This document shows, in pieces, positions 10,717-23,956 of a stretch of DNA of 64,000 bases (positions are counted from its first letter, which is position 1; every line of letters begins with the position of its first letter). A program made the position numbers and the translations under genes. This DNA comes from Eucommia ulmoides (taxonomy: Eukaryota; Streptophyta; Magnoliopsida; Garryales; Eucommiaceae). The stretch spans positions 42,167,429-42,231,428 of the forward strand of contig CM028328.1 in NCBI GenBank assembly GCA_016647705.1, in the 5' to 3' direction. The notes below the pieces were generated by a model that was not told the DNA's origin, made no database searches, and saw nothing but the letters and a program-made list of their open reading frames with translations.

Positions 10717-11746
10717 GAGAATTACCTTATATGCCTTGAAATGCTCTGATATTTTATAGAAATGGAGAGTGCATAGTGACGAGTTTGGGTTTTTTGGCCA
10801 ATTAGGAAAGCCCATTTGCCTTTGAGGAGGTTTGTCAAACGAAAATCAATTCGATGAGGCTTGAGGAGACGGAGAGGTACAAAACGGTGCGTAGACTGAG
10901 AAAAATGACAATGCCCTTGTTGATGGCCACCGAGAGACTAAAGAGAAGAGCTCTGGTCGGCGAGCTCTGGTCGAAGGACTCTGGTCAGCAATCTTGTGCC
11001 TTATGGCTCTGGTCGATATGCTGTGGTCGAAGCTCGGCTGAGAGGTTGACCTTTTGGCCTTTACTGAGTAGAGGGTGCTCGAAGGTCGGAGCTCGGATTA
11101 TAAGGTCGGAGCTTGGCCAAGTCTCAAGGTCTGAGCTCGGCAAGGTCTTGAGGTCTAAGCTCAACCATCCCTTGGTCGGCTATTCGGTCAAATTTGGTTA
11201 AAATACCGGTCCACGTGTAGGGCTCTGGTTAGCTCTAAGGAGGGTGCTAAATTTCACCATATCAAATTCTACATAATATTGCCAAATGTTGATTAAAACA
11301 AAGACCAAGTTCTCATTGTTTATATGTTTCATGTGTTTATTAATATTATTGTCATATTTGTTTTCTTGCATTATTTTTTCTATCATTAGAAAAGAAAAAA
11401 CTACATAAAATTAATTTTTTCTCTCTCCATAAAATAGCTTAAACTCTAAATTAAAAGAGAATTTTTCATACCGTTGTTTTGATTTTTCAAATAGAGTGAA
11501 ATATCAAAATAATTGGTTTAGCAAAATAATTCCCCAAGTTTTGGATTCAGGCTATATTAAATTTGCAAAAAAAAAAAAAAAAAAAAAAAACATAATAATA
11601 ATAATAATTAAAAAAAAAATGGTATTCATTGTTATACATCATTTTCGCCAAGATTACATTCGATTTTAATTCCTTCCCTAAAAGTATTTGAAAATGTGCC
11701 AAAATTGCATAAAGTTTTCTTCTTCTTATTTTTTTTAACAAAAAAA
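10717..11746. other. Intergenic; GAGCTCGG/GGTCG-rich stretch, no gene
   Basis: Positions about 10940-11190 repeat short GGTCGGAGCTCGG and CTCTGGTCG motifs. The 115-codon plus-strand ORF there comes from that repetition and resembles no family I know. The rest is AT-rich with a poly-A tract at 11567-11590. Confidence 0.6.
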
Positions 11747-11751
11747 TCATG

Positions 11752-13965
11752 TGTTGATTCTAAGATTTTGATGAATAATTAAGTGTTGATGTTTTGGTGG
11801 AACTAATGGTTTAATTGAGTGTTTCAGTTAATTAAGTTCCAGTGATAAAGATGCGATGACAAATTATGAATGAATGTTAAATGATGATGACAAAGATGAT
11901 GAAGAATTAAGAGTTTGAAGAAATTAGAGAAAACAACTTAATTAATTAAGTTCCGGTAATAAAGATGTAATGACAAATTATAAAAGGATGCTAAATGATG
12001 ATGACAAAGATGATGAAAAATTAAGAGTTTAAAGAAATTAGGAAAAACAACTTAGGTGAATTTCAATTCTTAATATCCCAATTAAGAACACACACACGGC
12101 ACAATTTTTTTTTATTGTTTATGTGTGTTTTGATAAGGTGAAATTATTTGCTCATTTGTGTTATTGAAAAGTAATATTTGAAAATGGTTAAAATGGAATT
12201 TGAGAAAGTTAGTAGAGCTAATTGAGAAAAAAAATTAGTTAAAGGGGTGAAAACGTAAATGAGAATGTATTAAAAACGAATTGGAGAAAAATGTTTAGCA
12301 GTGAGGAGTCGGCTGATAAGTCGACCGAAGCGTATAAGACAAACTTGCTGAATTGATTTGTCGACAGGTAAGTCGACCAATGTAGAGAAATAGAACTCTT
12401 TGAATCTCCAAGTCGACAGATAGGTCGACCGATGGACGCAGAATCTTTGGCTTGGCTACATCCTGAATCGAGCAGTCGATTAGTCAGTCCACTGATGGCG
12501 TAATTTCAGGATATTGAGAATTCTAAATTCATATCTAAAAGTAGTCTTTTTGGTTGGGATTTGTGAGAGATTTTTTGGATTTTATGATATTTAAGATATG
12601 CTACATCTATTATTTAATTCCTATTAATTTGGTTCATTAAGTTTGAATGTTTATCAATTTGGTGCTTAAAATTGTTTTTATTCTATTTAATTGAGATTGA
12701 GAAATATTTAGGAGACTTAATTGAGGGTTTTAAAAGCTGTAATTAAGTGAATTGAACCAAAAAGAAGTCATAATGATATACGGGGTCTAAGAGAGCATTT
12801 AAGTGTCATGATACATGAGAACTAGTCGTTAGAGAGTTGATTTATTTCCCATATATATAGACTTGCGTTTTTCATACATCATTAACATAGATTAAGAGAG
12901 CTTAAAGAATTGAGATCATATTGAGTTGTTATAAGAGATATCATTCTGAGATTTTGTGAGAGCTATTCTAAGAGACGATCTTGAGAATCATTGGCTATTA
13001 ATCTTTGCTGCTACCGGATCTGAAGTAACATCGCTCTATTTATTTTTTCTGTGGATTTCGGGTGAGATCTTTCCAATTACTTTCTATTGTGCAGTGCTTG
13101 TTTAATTTTTGGAAATTGATATTTAGAAATTGTTTCTGTTTTTTATTGAAGAAAATATTTTATAAACAATTTCTTCAATCTGATTACGTGCTCAATTATT
13201 TGTTACCCATCTTTTGTTTAAAATTATATTTTCAATCTCACACTTTTCTATCACTAGATTTGAGATAGTAATCGATTTTTAATTTATCTGGGGTGGTAGA
13301 AGCTCCGAGTGAGATAATCGACTTATTAAATTGTATTGGTGAGTAGTGTATCGGATTAAATACTGTTGGGGGTATTGAATCAAAGGGTAGCCAGTTTCAG
13401 TCTCTTCTTATAAATAGATTGAGGTAGTGATTCTTCCTGGATAGAATTGATTTTGAGTGAATTTTGTAACAGTTCAATCCTTACCGGGTAAAAGGATATT
13501 TAGAGTGGTGGTGAGGTTTTGATTATTTTCCCTTAGTGTTAAAAAGAATTAGGTTATTCTTGAGCTTGTAAAAAGTAGAAGTTATTCCTAAGCCTGTGAA
13601 AATGAATTTGTAAAGATTGATTCTGAACCTGCGAAAAGAATCATTGTGAGGGTTTGGTTCCTACCTTTAAAGGAATCTTGAGTTTAGTGGGTATGAATCT
13701 CCATGGGGTTTGGAGGAATGGATTAGCCAAGGGTAGCTTGGTGAACCAGGATATATCGGTGTATACTGAATTGGTTATTTTCTTGATTTTATCTTGTGTT
13801 GTTTGGGTGTGCACCTAGAACTTATTATACTTATCCGCTGCTATAAAGATAATAATTAATTTTAGGATAAAATTAATTGTTTGATTTTTGAAGTGTTATT
13901 ATTTCTCTAATAATTTTTTAATTATCTAATTCATCCCCCCTCTTGGGTATTCTACTGGGCCAACA
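11752..13965 (+). mobile_element. Solo LTR of the Sirevirus-like family
   Basis: It begins TGTTGATTCTAAG and ends CTGGGCCAACA, matching the element A LTRs in reverse orientation. It is 2214 bp long, flanked by a perfect 5-bp target duplication TCATG (11747-11751 and 13966-13970), with no internal sequence. This is the usual product of LTR-LTR recombination. GTCGAC motifs sit at about 12300-12490 and a TATA-like TATATATAGACTTGCG at about 12850. The 68-codon ORF inside is not a gene. Confidence 0.92.
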
Positions 13966-13970
13966 TCATG

Positions 13971-15459
13971 TTTTGCTAAAGAAAAAAAAAACATGTTTTT
14001 TTTTTTTTTTTTTAATTCAAGAAATCATGTTTTCTTATAAAATTCCAATCATTTTTCCAAGCTTAAGAATTTGTGTTTCCAAGCAATCATGTTTAGTTTT
14101 AAAATGGAAATTCAGAACCTTGTTTCCAAGAAATCAGGCTTTATAAAAAAAAAAAAAAATCAAATCAAATCACGTTTCTTTCAAAAAAAAAATAAATAAA
14201 TAATCTAAACCACAAAAAAAAAAAAAAAAATAAAAAATAAAAAAAAATCCAAGATTATGTTCCCAGGAAATAAGCCCCCCCCCAAAAAAAAATTCAAATA
14301 AAAATTCTATTTATTTAAAAAAAAATTAAACAACAAAAAAAGAAAAAGAAAAATCCAAAAAACATGTTTTTAAGAAATTATGGATTTAAAAAAAAAAAAT
14401 CAAATCAAATCAAATTAAATCATGTTTTTCCAAATTCAAGAAATAATGTTTCCAAGCAAATATTTTAATAACAATAAATAAATAAATAAATCTCAAACCA
14501 TATATTTCTAATCCAAAAAAATCTTTTTTTTTGTTTTTTTGTTTTTTTTAAATGGCATGCCAAGTCAATATCATACCATAACATATATACATATTTGTGT
14601 GTGTTCTAGACATACATTCATCCCACATATCATTCTTCCAAATAAAATTTGATCAAAATTCTAATTTTATCTAACTTTAATATTCATCGCATCAAACCCC
14701 CCCCCCCCCCCTCCCGAGATCAAAATTGTCAATTCTAAGCATAATTGAGAAAATGTTATATAGGGGAACATTTTAAAAATTAGAAAATATATTTTATCTT
14801 ATTCTAAAATTCCAAACAATGTTCCAAGTTATTCGGAATGGAATTTCAAAGTTTTACTTGGATAAAACTAAAACACTTGGACTAAGATTACCCCCAAATT
14901 TCATTAAAAATTAATATCGTCTTGGGACAGGTGTCTTGTGTGCCTAGCACATTTTTTGAGCATAACTGATCTCTGAATTTTAGAATCTCTCGGTTAGACT
15001 TTTTTTGGAGGTAATTTCGGGGACGTTTTAAAAAAAAAAAAATCACAAATATCAGTGACCTGACAAAACATTGATAATTTTCTATACGGTATTTTTTTTT
15101 AGGATAAAACATTAAAAATCCCAAAATCATTTGTGTAGAGGTAATATGTTTGCATTATCCCTATAAATGATCTCTTAATTTCCCTCTCCCAAATTAAAAA
15201 ATAAAATAAAAATGGTTGAAGTCCATCGATCTCTCCTAGCCTCTTAAATATAAAAATCAAAAAACTAAAAAACAACTATTTTTATTTAAAAAAAAACAAA
15301 CTAAAATCATGTTTTTATTTTTCTTATATTTAAAAGTACATTTTAAAGTTAAAAATAAATTATACTTTAAAAGTAACTTTTTGCTTTTGTGTTTGCAAAA
15401 CATACATTATAAAACAGCCCAATAGTTAGATTTTGGAATTGTAATATTAATTATTGTTA
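13971..15459. other. AT-rich region without a recognisable gene
   Basis: Long poly-A/poly-T runs, a C-run at about 14696-14711 and several near-repeats of an 'aagaaatcatgttt' phrase (13985-14450). The ORFs are short and low-complexity. Confidence 0.6.
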
Positions 15460-16180
15460 ATTTTAAATCCTATAAGTTAAATAAGAGTTAAAATTAGTTG
15501 GTATTTCTCGATGATTGTTGTAGGGATAGACCAATATCTCTACAACAAAGGTTAATTGATGAAAGATATTTTGAAAAGTCCCAAATAAAGTCACGTGTAA
15601 GGAGAAACTCATGAGTAAAGCATGATAATCCAAGCAGGACCCAGGGGAAACCTGAGAATTTTGCGTAGGACCCAAGGATAGAAGATCGAGTATCGAGGTC
15701 ACCCTTAGCACTAACAACAACATTGAATTACCTGAGGATCCACCTCGGGTCTATACATACTGGATTATTCTCGGTATAACTGTGGATTGAGCTATCTATA
15801 TCCCCAAGCTCGGGCTTCGATCTTTGTTGTGGACGGTTTACCGAATCCTAATATATAAGGAAATGAGATCGGATATCTAAGTTGACGGACATGAACCCCC
15901 AATCCCGCGAATCTAATTGGTATTAGTGGAGATTGTCTGAGATCTCAGGGAAGTCTTATCAAACAAGTGTTCCCACGCTCATAAATACACCAGAGGGGTT
16001 GCCAGGTTAAAGTACACACAAATTCCTAATAAAAAATCTATCAAATTCCTACCAAAACTAAAATGCTACTAATTCTCACACTGGAGGTGTAATGACAATA
16101 GATCTATTTGCAGTGCATTATTTTGCAGAAACCCAAGTGTAGGAAAATTATAGACTACATCAGAGGTACAACATATCTTT
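15460..16180 (+). mobile_element. Probable LTR-derived fragment
   Basis: A less AT-rich block whose style (GAGGATCCACCTCGGG, a CATAAATACACCAGAGG TATA-like motif near 15978-15995, then a C-rich leader) resembles a plant LTR promoter region. I could not define either end or find a second copy in the window. Confidence 0.35.
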
Positions 16181-16354
16181 CGATCTAAATTCAGGTATCA
16201 TCATATTTTAATAGTTAATTATTTTTGCTTGTCAATTTTTATTCTCAATATTCTAGGAAGAAAAGAAAAAACGGTTAAAGTTAAAATTCCACCGGCTAAA
16301 TACTAATACAAGTGATGCGCCATGGATTTCACTCGTGAATGACAAAACCAACCC

Positions 16355-19300
16355 AGTGTTAGTGTTATAATTCAAAATCCTATTCATTTTAAAAATAATT
16401 TATTCTTTAGAAAATGCTTTTGGAAAAGCTTTATTTTTGAAAATAATTTTGGAAAAACAAGTTCAAGGGTTTTTCTTAGGCGTCAGTTTTGAACTAATTT
16501 ACTTCGGCCGAACATTTTATGAAAAAAATGGAGTCTCCACCTAGCATTGGTTTTGAAAACGTGTGCTAGGCCACCGGGTTTTAAAGAAAATGAATAAAAG
16601 AAAAAAAGAAGAAGATATTTTTTAAAATGGCCCAAATTTGACTCAAAGTGCTCTTAACAAGAGTATTCATTAGGTTCGGAGGTCAGTTATACTCGAGAAA
16701 TGTGTTAGGCACCCTAAGACACCCGTTCGAAAATGGTACCTCAGTGTCTAAGTAATTCTAATTAAATCAAGTCCAAGTTTTGCTTGATTTGGGTTGGTTA
16801 ATATGCTCTTTTTCCCTTAATTTAATTTATTATGACGTGTTTATTAAGGTAAGGCTACTAAGCATGCTAGTAAAGAAATGAAACATGTAAACTAAAGCAA
16901 GTAAAAATGTGTAAAAAAAAAAAAACGTCCCCTTCTTGAACCACCTATCGATTAAGCTTTGGTCTCGGGGGGAGGGTTTTCTTTTTCTTATATTTAATAT
17001 TTATGTATTTATTTTATGATTTTTTTATTTTTTTTTCAATTTTAGTTTAAGTTATGATGCAAAAACTTTATGTTTTAAAAGAAATGGATAAGAATGGAAT
17101 AAATGAAGTATAAAAGATTTTCATTTAATTTTGAGAAAGAAGTTTCCTTTAATGGAAAGGAAAATTGAAGCTAAGAAAATATTTTTGGTTGTTTTTATTG
17201 GTGTAAAAAATGATTTAATAAAATAAATATTTTTGAAAAATATTTTCGAGAAGAAAATAGATTTTTTTTTTTTAATTTATATAAAAAAAATGATTACGAA
17301 AAATTAAATTTTAATGAAACATTTTTACTCAAAACAATTTTTTTTGAAAAAATTTAAGAAAAACAATTTGAAAATAAACATTTTTTTAAAAAAAATAAAA
17401 TAAAATATCTTCTTGTGAGAAAGACATTTTTGAAGAGAAAATAGTTTTTAGAAAAAATGAATTTTTTATTTTTAAATAAAAATATTTAAGAAAATATATT
17501 TTCAATGAAGAGACATTTTAGGGCAATTTTGTAAGAAGAAATAAACATTTTTGTGAAAGTTTTGTATTTTAGTGAATAATTTAAGGAGAAATTTTTTTCA
17601 TTTTCTGAGGGAAAAAAATATTTTTTCTAAACATTTTGGAAAATCTTGGTTTTGAAAAAAAAAAACCATATTTTAAGGGAAGATTTTTTTTTTTTTTGAA
17701 AGAAAGAAAAATCATTTAAAAAATTGTTTTTTGGAAGAAAAGAAATATTAAAATTTTTATTTGAAGGAAATTTTTTAAAGAAAAACATTTTATTTTTATG
17801 GGAAAAACTTCTTTTAAGTAAAGAAAAGAAACGAAACATTTTTTTGAAGTGCCATTTGTTTTAGAAGAAAACTGTGAGACTTGATTTTTTTTTTTCTTTT
17901 AAATCAAATAATTTTTTATTTTTATTTTTTTCATAATAACCTTAACTTGAATCATATAGGGAAAATATTTTCCTAAACTCTTATTTAAAGTTTCTCATAA
18001 AATGGGAAACCTAGAAGTAAAGTATAAAAAATTATCCCTTATGATTTTTAGTTTAAGTAAAAATGTTTTCATTATTTTTTATTTTGATATGTAAGTAAAG
18101 AATATGGTGAGTAAAATATGTATATGTGTGTATATACTCTATATATAAGTATAGGGTAATTAATTATATAGTCCCCTAAAGATAGTGTGTTGAATCCAAG
18201 GTTTTGATGAACAATTAAGTATTGATATTTTTTATGAAACTAATGGTTCTATTAAGTATTTCAGATTTATAGGTCCATGCAATTGATTAAGAAGAAAAAT
18301 CAATGAAGAAAACCCAAAGGGTGAAAGATGGATATCACGAACATGAGAGAGTTTTTGAAGACACTGAAAAAAACTAGGTAAAAATAACTCTTTACGTTCA
18401 TACTCTTAATGCAATCTGGATTGGGATCACGCACGACACTTAAAATGAAATAATCTTATGTATATCATGATAAGAAGTGATAAGTTTAAGATCATAAAAT
18501 GAAATATTTTATGTACTCATTATGTGAAATGATTTTGATCATTGACCTAAAAGAAAAATATATTTTAAAGTATAAAATACTGTGATTTAGGGTCAATTCG
18601 GTCAACCGGTAAAAGGAGTTGGTCAACTTAATGAAACAATGAGTTTTGAGAGTTCAAATGGAATTTTACTGATCCAATCGGTCAACCGAGAAAGGCACTC
18701 GGTCAACCATTTGAAACAGTTGCTAAAATGGATGAGGAAGTGGGCACTTTTATCAATTTGGTTAACTGACTGGTTAGGGTCGGTTAACCGAATGGTTTAG
18801 TGGATTAAGTGTGTGAAAAATGGGGAAACCTACTGATCCAGTCGGTCAATCGACTACTATAGTGAAATTAACAACTATTTTGTTGTTTTTGTCCCAACTA
18901 TCCATTTTTATAATTCCAAGAGAGGTTTTTGGAGGATTTGAATGTAATTCAAATATGTACAACCTATTATGTGATCCCTATCGATATAGTCCATATATTT
19001 TGAGATTCTCTTAATTTAAATAATATAATACTTCATATTCTTATGGTTTTAAATTGGGAATAGTTTTATAGACTTAACTGAGAGTTTTAAAGAGTATTTT
19101 AAGTGGAACATACCTATAATGAAAGGTGATATTACATAGAGTCTTAAAATGTCATTTTATGATATATCTTTGAAAAACTAGCCGTTGGATGGCTAATTCT
19201 AGGTCTATTTAACAAGACCTGCGGGATTAAGTTTTGATACATCAAGAACATCAGTTTGAACTTTTTTAAGAGTGATATTTTTGCTGAGATTTCAAAGAGT

Positions 19301-21134
19301 GGTTCTATATAAGTTCTTGATCTAAAATGCTTGTTGTTTGGTGTCACTGATTTAGGTTCTAATTACAATATTGTCATTATCTTCAATATTTCCCTGGTAA
19401 GATCTATCCAAGCTTTGTTCTTTGCTTTAAAATTATATTTCTATTGATTGCTAAGTTTAAGATTGCTAGAAAATCATTTTAAACTTAAAAGCCTGAAAAT
19501 ATTTTTTAAACGATTTCTACCTGATTATCTGATTACATGTTAAATTTATACTACCCACTTTATTTCTTAATAAGATTTTAATTGCCTCACATTGTGTCTA
19601 TCACGTAGTAATTATTCTGGACATTAATTGAGTATATTTGTATTGAGGTTGTAGAAGCTCATTGTTGGAAGAAACTTACATTTTTTTGTATTTGTGAGTT
19701 TGAGCGAATTAGACATATTTGGGATGGTGTTTAGTCAGGGTAGTTAGGTTTCAAATTTTTTTTCGGTGAAAAAAAAAATTAGGGTTTGATCTTTATCCTG
19801 GTTAGTTTATTCTTTTCTCTTGAAAAGAATTGAATTTTGATTCTCCATGTAATAGAATTGAGTGATTGTAAAAATTCTTCCTAAGCCTGCAAAAAGGATA
19901 ATTGTAAAAGTGTGAGAGAGTGGCAGGTTTGATCTTTAACCTGTTAAAAAAATTAGGTTTTAATTCTACCTGTAATTGAATTAGGTTAATCATGAGCCTG
20001 GTAAAAAGATATGGTTTTTCTCGAGTCTGTGATAATTGTAATGGTTGATTTTGAGCTTGTAAAAAAAATCGAAATCGTAAGGGTTTGGTTCTTGCTTGGA
20101 AAAGAAATAAAGGGTTTAGTAGATTACGAATCTCCGTGAAGCTCGGGGACTAGATGTAGGTAAGAGCAGCTTACCGAACCAGAATATATCGTTGTGTGTT
20201 GCATTCATTATTTCATATATTGTGTTTGTGTGTGTATTTAGAAGTAAATACATTTCCATTACGTATCAAGATAATAATTGATTTACAGAAATTGATTATT
20301 TGTGTTTAAATGAATTAATTGTATAATTTTAGTAACTACCTAATTCACCCCTCTCTTGGGTAGCTCTTTGGGCAATATAGTAAAATTAGAAAAGAGACAT
20401 TTGACCCAATTATTTAAGTTTTTAGTCATCACAAAGTTTATAGAAAAAAGTCTCTAATATGACCTACTACCGTTCACTCATATTTACGAATCCTACCATT
20501 TTGTCATCTACAACAAGACAAAAGTAATGGAACTTTCCATATTTACAACAAAAACATCACCATTGCAAAATCTCTTCTAAGAACTATAAAACAAAATCGA
20601 TTCCTTCAGTGTTTTTTGTGATTTGACACTTTTTATTAATTGCACGTGTTCTTTGATTTTTCTTGAAAATAATAAAAATGAAATTAAACTATCCAAATAA
20701 ATATTGAAAAGTTTGATTTCAAAAATTAAAATTTTTATGGTCGTCAATTTGACAAAATGGGCGCAAACACAATTTTTGGGTTAAAACGAAAAGTAGTTGA
20801 GAGTTCTGAAATTTCTTAAAATTAAGGAGTGAGAAACAAAATTAATTATATCCAATGTCATATTTTATTTAATTAACCAATTTAGTCCCTAATTAATTTT
20901 TAAAAATTTCAATTTTAGTCCAAAATTTTGTTTTTGCCTAATTCAAACAAATTATCAATTTATTTATTTTTTAATTTCTTTTCTTTTTGAAACACTAAAT
21001 GAAATTTAATTTAAACATATGAATCTAAGGCGAAAATTTGTCACGTGGTTTAAAATTTGTCCACATTTGCACTTTAGACCCGATATTTTTATAGAATGCG
21101 AAAACGAGTGGGACAAAATGCGGTGTCTACAACA
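16355..21134 (-). mobile_element. Tat/Ogre-like LTR remnant (copy 1), split by a solo LTR
   Basis: It shares its left part (GGCCCAAATTTGACTC, GACACCCGTTCGAAAATGG) and right part (AAATGCGGTGT at the end) with 48115-57462, in the same order and orientation. The CCACCTAGCATTGG and ACACCCGTTCGAAAATGG phrases recall LTRs of Tat/Ogre gypsy elements (knowledge-based guess). The middle (17000-18150) is degenerate poly-A/T. The solo LTR at 18187-20376 is inserted in it. Confidence 0.55.
18187..20376 (+). mobile_element. Second solo LTR, diverged Sirevirus-like subfamily
   Basis: It begins GTGTTGAATCCAAGG and ends TTGGGCAAT. ATAGT is found on both sides (18182-18186, 20377-20381), consistent with a target duplication. 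Length about 2.19 kb, close to the other LTRs. It shares the terminal CACCCCTCTCTTGGGTA phrase and the GGTCAACCG-type motifs (18600-18860) but differs strongly elsewhere. A TATA-like TCTATTTAACAAGACC is near 19202. No coding region. Confidence 0.75.
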
Positions 21135-21140
21135 AGTATG

Positions 21141-21529
21141 ATCACAAATATGTTAAGGAACAAAAAAACACTACAGAAATTAGAAGAATATATTTTTTAA
21201 CTCAAAAAATAGATAGTAAAAACATCTAATTCATCAAACCATGTCGTACAATTCATATATTTTTCACCTAAAACTATTACACCAATATCATTGCGTTATG
21301 ATAATGGGATTTGAATTTTTTTTACTCTAAAGCCTACTTTTAACAAAAGCAAACATTCATAATTTATCATCCTAAGTTCAATTTACAAACCAGAAAAAAC
21401 AAAAAAAAAAAAAAAAGAAAGATGTAAAACACATCAGTACCTTTACATGTAGAATCTAATTGTATAATTTCAAACTGTATTTAAACACTATAATTCATAT
21501 ATAATATTTGAATCAATGTTTTGAAAATT
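21141..21529. other. Short intergenic gap, no gene seen
   Basis: AT-rich sequence between the old LTR and the RING gene; it should hold the 3' untranslated region of the gene. I see no convincing polyadenylation signal that decides its end. Confidence 0.5.
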
Positions 21530-22003
21530 TCAAACTGCCTGCAAAACAGGTACTAGTAGCCGTGGTGAGGGTGACGCAACAGCAGATGCGCGACAGACGG
21601 GGCAACTGGCATGCGAGTAGAGCCACATATCGATACACGGCGCGTGAAAAGAGTGAGAGCAACCCGGGAGAGAGCGAACCTCCTCGTCCTCCTCAAAATT
21701 GCACAGACATACTGCACAGACTGCTTCGTCTTCTGCCACTGCCAATCCCTCTTTCCCCTTCCGGTACTTGTGTGCCGGGATGAGCTCTGCCAATGAATTC
21801 TCGAAACTAATCGGATTATCTGTTGCTCTAGGTGGCTGAGGGCGAGTGGTGCTGAGGAGGCCACGACGGCGGCGTAGAAGAGCACATATATTTGTGGAAG
21901 TGATGCAATGGTATATGGTGACGACGGCGGCGGCGGAAGAGACAGCAATGAAGAGGATTATTAGTTTTGCAAGGAGGGAGGAGTTGTCAGTCTCCTCCTC
22001 CAT
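21530..22003 (-). CDS. ATL-type RING-H2 finger E3 ubiquitin ligase
   Basis: An intact 157-residue, single-exon frame starting at the ATG at 22003. Residues about 10-35 form one hydrophobic membrane segment, followed by an Arg-rich stretch (RRRRG). The RING-H2 domain spans residues about 95-136, with ligands in the order C-x2-C-x15-C-x-H-x2-H-x2-C-x10-C-x2-C and the Trp three residues after the sixth ligand that contacts E2 enzymes. The layout (N-terminal membrane segment, basic region, RING-H2, short tail, no intron) is that of the plant ATL family, membrane-bound ligases that attach ubiquitin to target proteins. The region between membrane and RING is close to the ATL pattern, but no perfect GLD motif is seen. 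Local GC is far above the surroundings, as expected for a real gene. The specific member and substrate cannot be told. Confidence 0.93.
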   Translation of the reverse strand: MEEETDNSSLLAKLIILFIAVSSAAAVVTIYHCITSTNICALLRRRRGLLSTTRPQPPRATDNPISFENSLAELIPAHKYRKGKEGLAVAEDEAVCAVCLCNFEEDEEVRSLPGCSHSFHAPCIDMWLYSHASCPVCRASAVASPSPRLLVPVLQAV

Positions 22004-22163
22004 GGTGAAACATGGAGATTTGGGATATTTTTTGGAATTGGATTAGTTTTGAGGGGGTATAGTCAATTTAATCAACATAGGAGGGGCGGATGTTTCAAGA
22101 TGAGCTATGTTCGTCTTGTTGGGAGTACAAAGCAAAGTATTGTCTGTATGTTTGGGAGAACAT

Positions 22164-22181
22164 AATATATAAATATATTTT
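22164..22181 (-). promoter_or_regulatory. Possible TATA box of the RING gene
   Basis: TATATTTATATA on the minus strand lies about 165 nt upstream of the start codon. The position is reasonable for a plant TATA box with a leader of about 130 nt, but the region is AT-rich, so this is weak. Confidence 0.3.
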
Positions 22182-22189
22182 ATGATTTT

Positions 22190-22950
22190 TTTTGACATAG
22201 TAAATGGACAAATTGTGACTGGGAATACGTGGAATCACATTGCCGGAAAAAGTTTAATACATCGTCTGAATCCGAATTTGTCACCAATTATCAAATTATA
22301 CTTTTGAATTTGTATTTTTTATTTGGTCCATTCATTGCTTATTTTCTTTTCAAATACGATTGTAGTTTTAACTGTCCCTTTTGCTTTTCGATACAATTGC
22401 ACATGACATGGCTTAACGAGATTTTAGTCCCTTTTTAGGGAATATCTAACATTAAAAATCAAAATTATATTTCTAGAGATTAAAGAATAACAATGTAATT
22501 ATAGGATAAAAAATAAATTTTTATTGTTAATTACATTTTATCTCTTGTACTTAATCCCATTTTCATTTTGTGGCGTTGTATTTTCCAAATAGGCACTTAA
22601 TTTTCCTGTATTTTAGACCAACTTGAAAATATGATAAAGTTATAGAAATTGACGGAAGAGAAAAATATTTTCACGTAGGTCCAAAGTAGTGAAGTACAAG
22701 AGGATAATTTGCCAAATTACGAAAGGGCAATACAAAATGAATCGAAGTATAATAGGGTAAAGTAAAGTGCAACACCCTTTTTTAATTTATAAGCACACAT
22801 AATTGGCAAGAAATGAATATCATTTATATTATTAAATATTTATTTAAAAATATATCAACTTATTTCATAAAACATTATTTTTGGTAGTTTGGAAATAAAA
22901 CAACAAACAAGAATAAACAACAAGAAAATCAAACACAAAGTACAAACAAA
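22190..22950. other. Intergenic, no gene recognised
   Basis: AT-rich sequence upstream of the RING gene. The ORF at 22229-22438 is hydrophobic low-complexity sequence without a recognisable domain. Confidence 0.5.
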
Positions 22951-23115
22951 CTAATGATTTGGGTACATGTCGAAAGTTCTTTTGTCCATGTCTTCAAACA
23001 AAACTTTCTCAAGATCGGTGTTGGTTTCAAGAATCTATAAGAAGCAATCCTCATTTGCCTCCCTTTTCACCAGGATGTCAACACAATGATTCGTCTCCCT
23101 TGGCACAAATATAGT
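22951..23115 (-). pseudogene. Possible RNase H-like (RVT_3) fragment of a non-LTR element
   Basis: One minus-strand frame reads like the end of the RNase H-like domain of plant LINE-type proteins: a FVPRETNHC...ILVKREAN phrase with the usual asparagine, histidine and cysteine spacing. An in-frame stop interrupts it, and the frame ends at 22951. It is only about 55 codons and I recognise it by pattern alone. Confidence 0.3.
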
Positions 23116-23572
23116 CATTCAGAAGGAGGACCCTGCAGACGTTGCATTTTATCCTGCTTATTTATGTTTTCAAAATATCAGGTCTAAAGTGAAAATCCAG
23201 ATAAACTTTAAACTGGGGTTTAAAGGGAACAAATTTGTGCCTTAGATTACATTGGATACTACCAAAAAAAAAAAAAAAAAAAAAAAAAAACAAAACATAA
23301 GAAAACATAAAATTGTCAATTTAAATAAATTCCGTATAAGAATAAGTTTCAAGTCAACCTCCAAATTCTTAAAATTAAGGGGGATTAAAATGGCATTATT
23401 AAAGGTTGATTTTCATGAAATCACTTTTCATATGAATAAAATTAGTTACTACCTTTTAGCTTAAAGAAATTTCACCAATTACCTTTGTTTCTTATTTTGA
23501 CCTCTAAAACTTTCACTATTACCGGTTTTATCTTTTTGACACCAAAAATAATTTTTCGTTTAAAGTAATAAT
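23116..23572. other. Intergenic with poly-A tract, no gene
   Basis: Contains a poly-A run at about 23262-23290 and AT-rich sequence. The ORF beginning at 23252 is a translation of the poly-A run. Confidence 0.5.
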
Positions 23573-23917
23573 TGTAAGACCCAATTTTGTGGGTACAAAT
23601 TTTTATGTGTATGTTACAACACTTAAAAAGTATTTGGGTTTAGTGTCTTATTTTTAATTTTTTTTTAAAAAAATTAGGGATTATTATGATATTTAAAAAT
23701 TTCAGTGTTCAAAATTTTTGGGGTTACTTGGATATTTAAAAGTTAGTTTTAAATAATTTGGGAGGGGTTAATTTGTTAGTTTCAATTTTAATTTTTAAAA
23801 GTTTAGGGATTATTATATTATTTGAAATATAATTTTAAGACTTTTGAGTTATAATTAAATTATTTTTCATTTCCGGCGGGGTCACTTGTGTAAATAGATT
23901 AACAAATAAATAACAAC

Positions 23918-23956
<39 letters not shown>

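Noticed and set aside
10854-11201. 115-codon plus-strand ORF
   Set aside because: Made of GGTCGGAGCTCGG-type repeats; no family resemblance and no gene context.
21508-22046. Other ORFs on both strands over the RING gene
   Set aside because: Shadows of the GC-richer ATL coding sequence; only the 157-residue minus frame has a domain.
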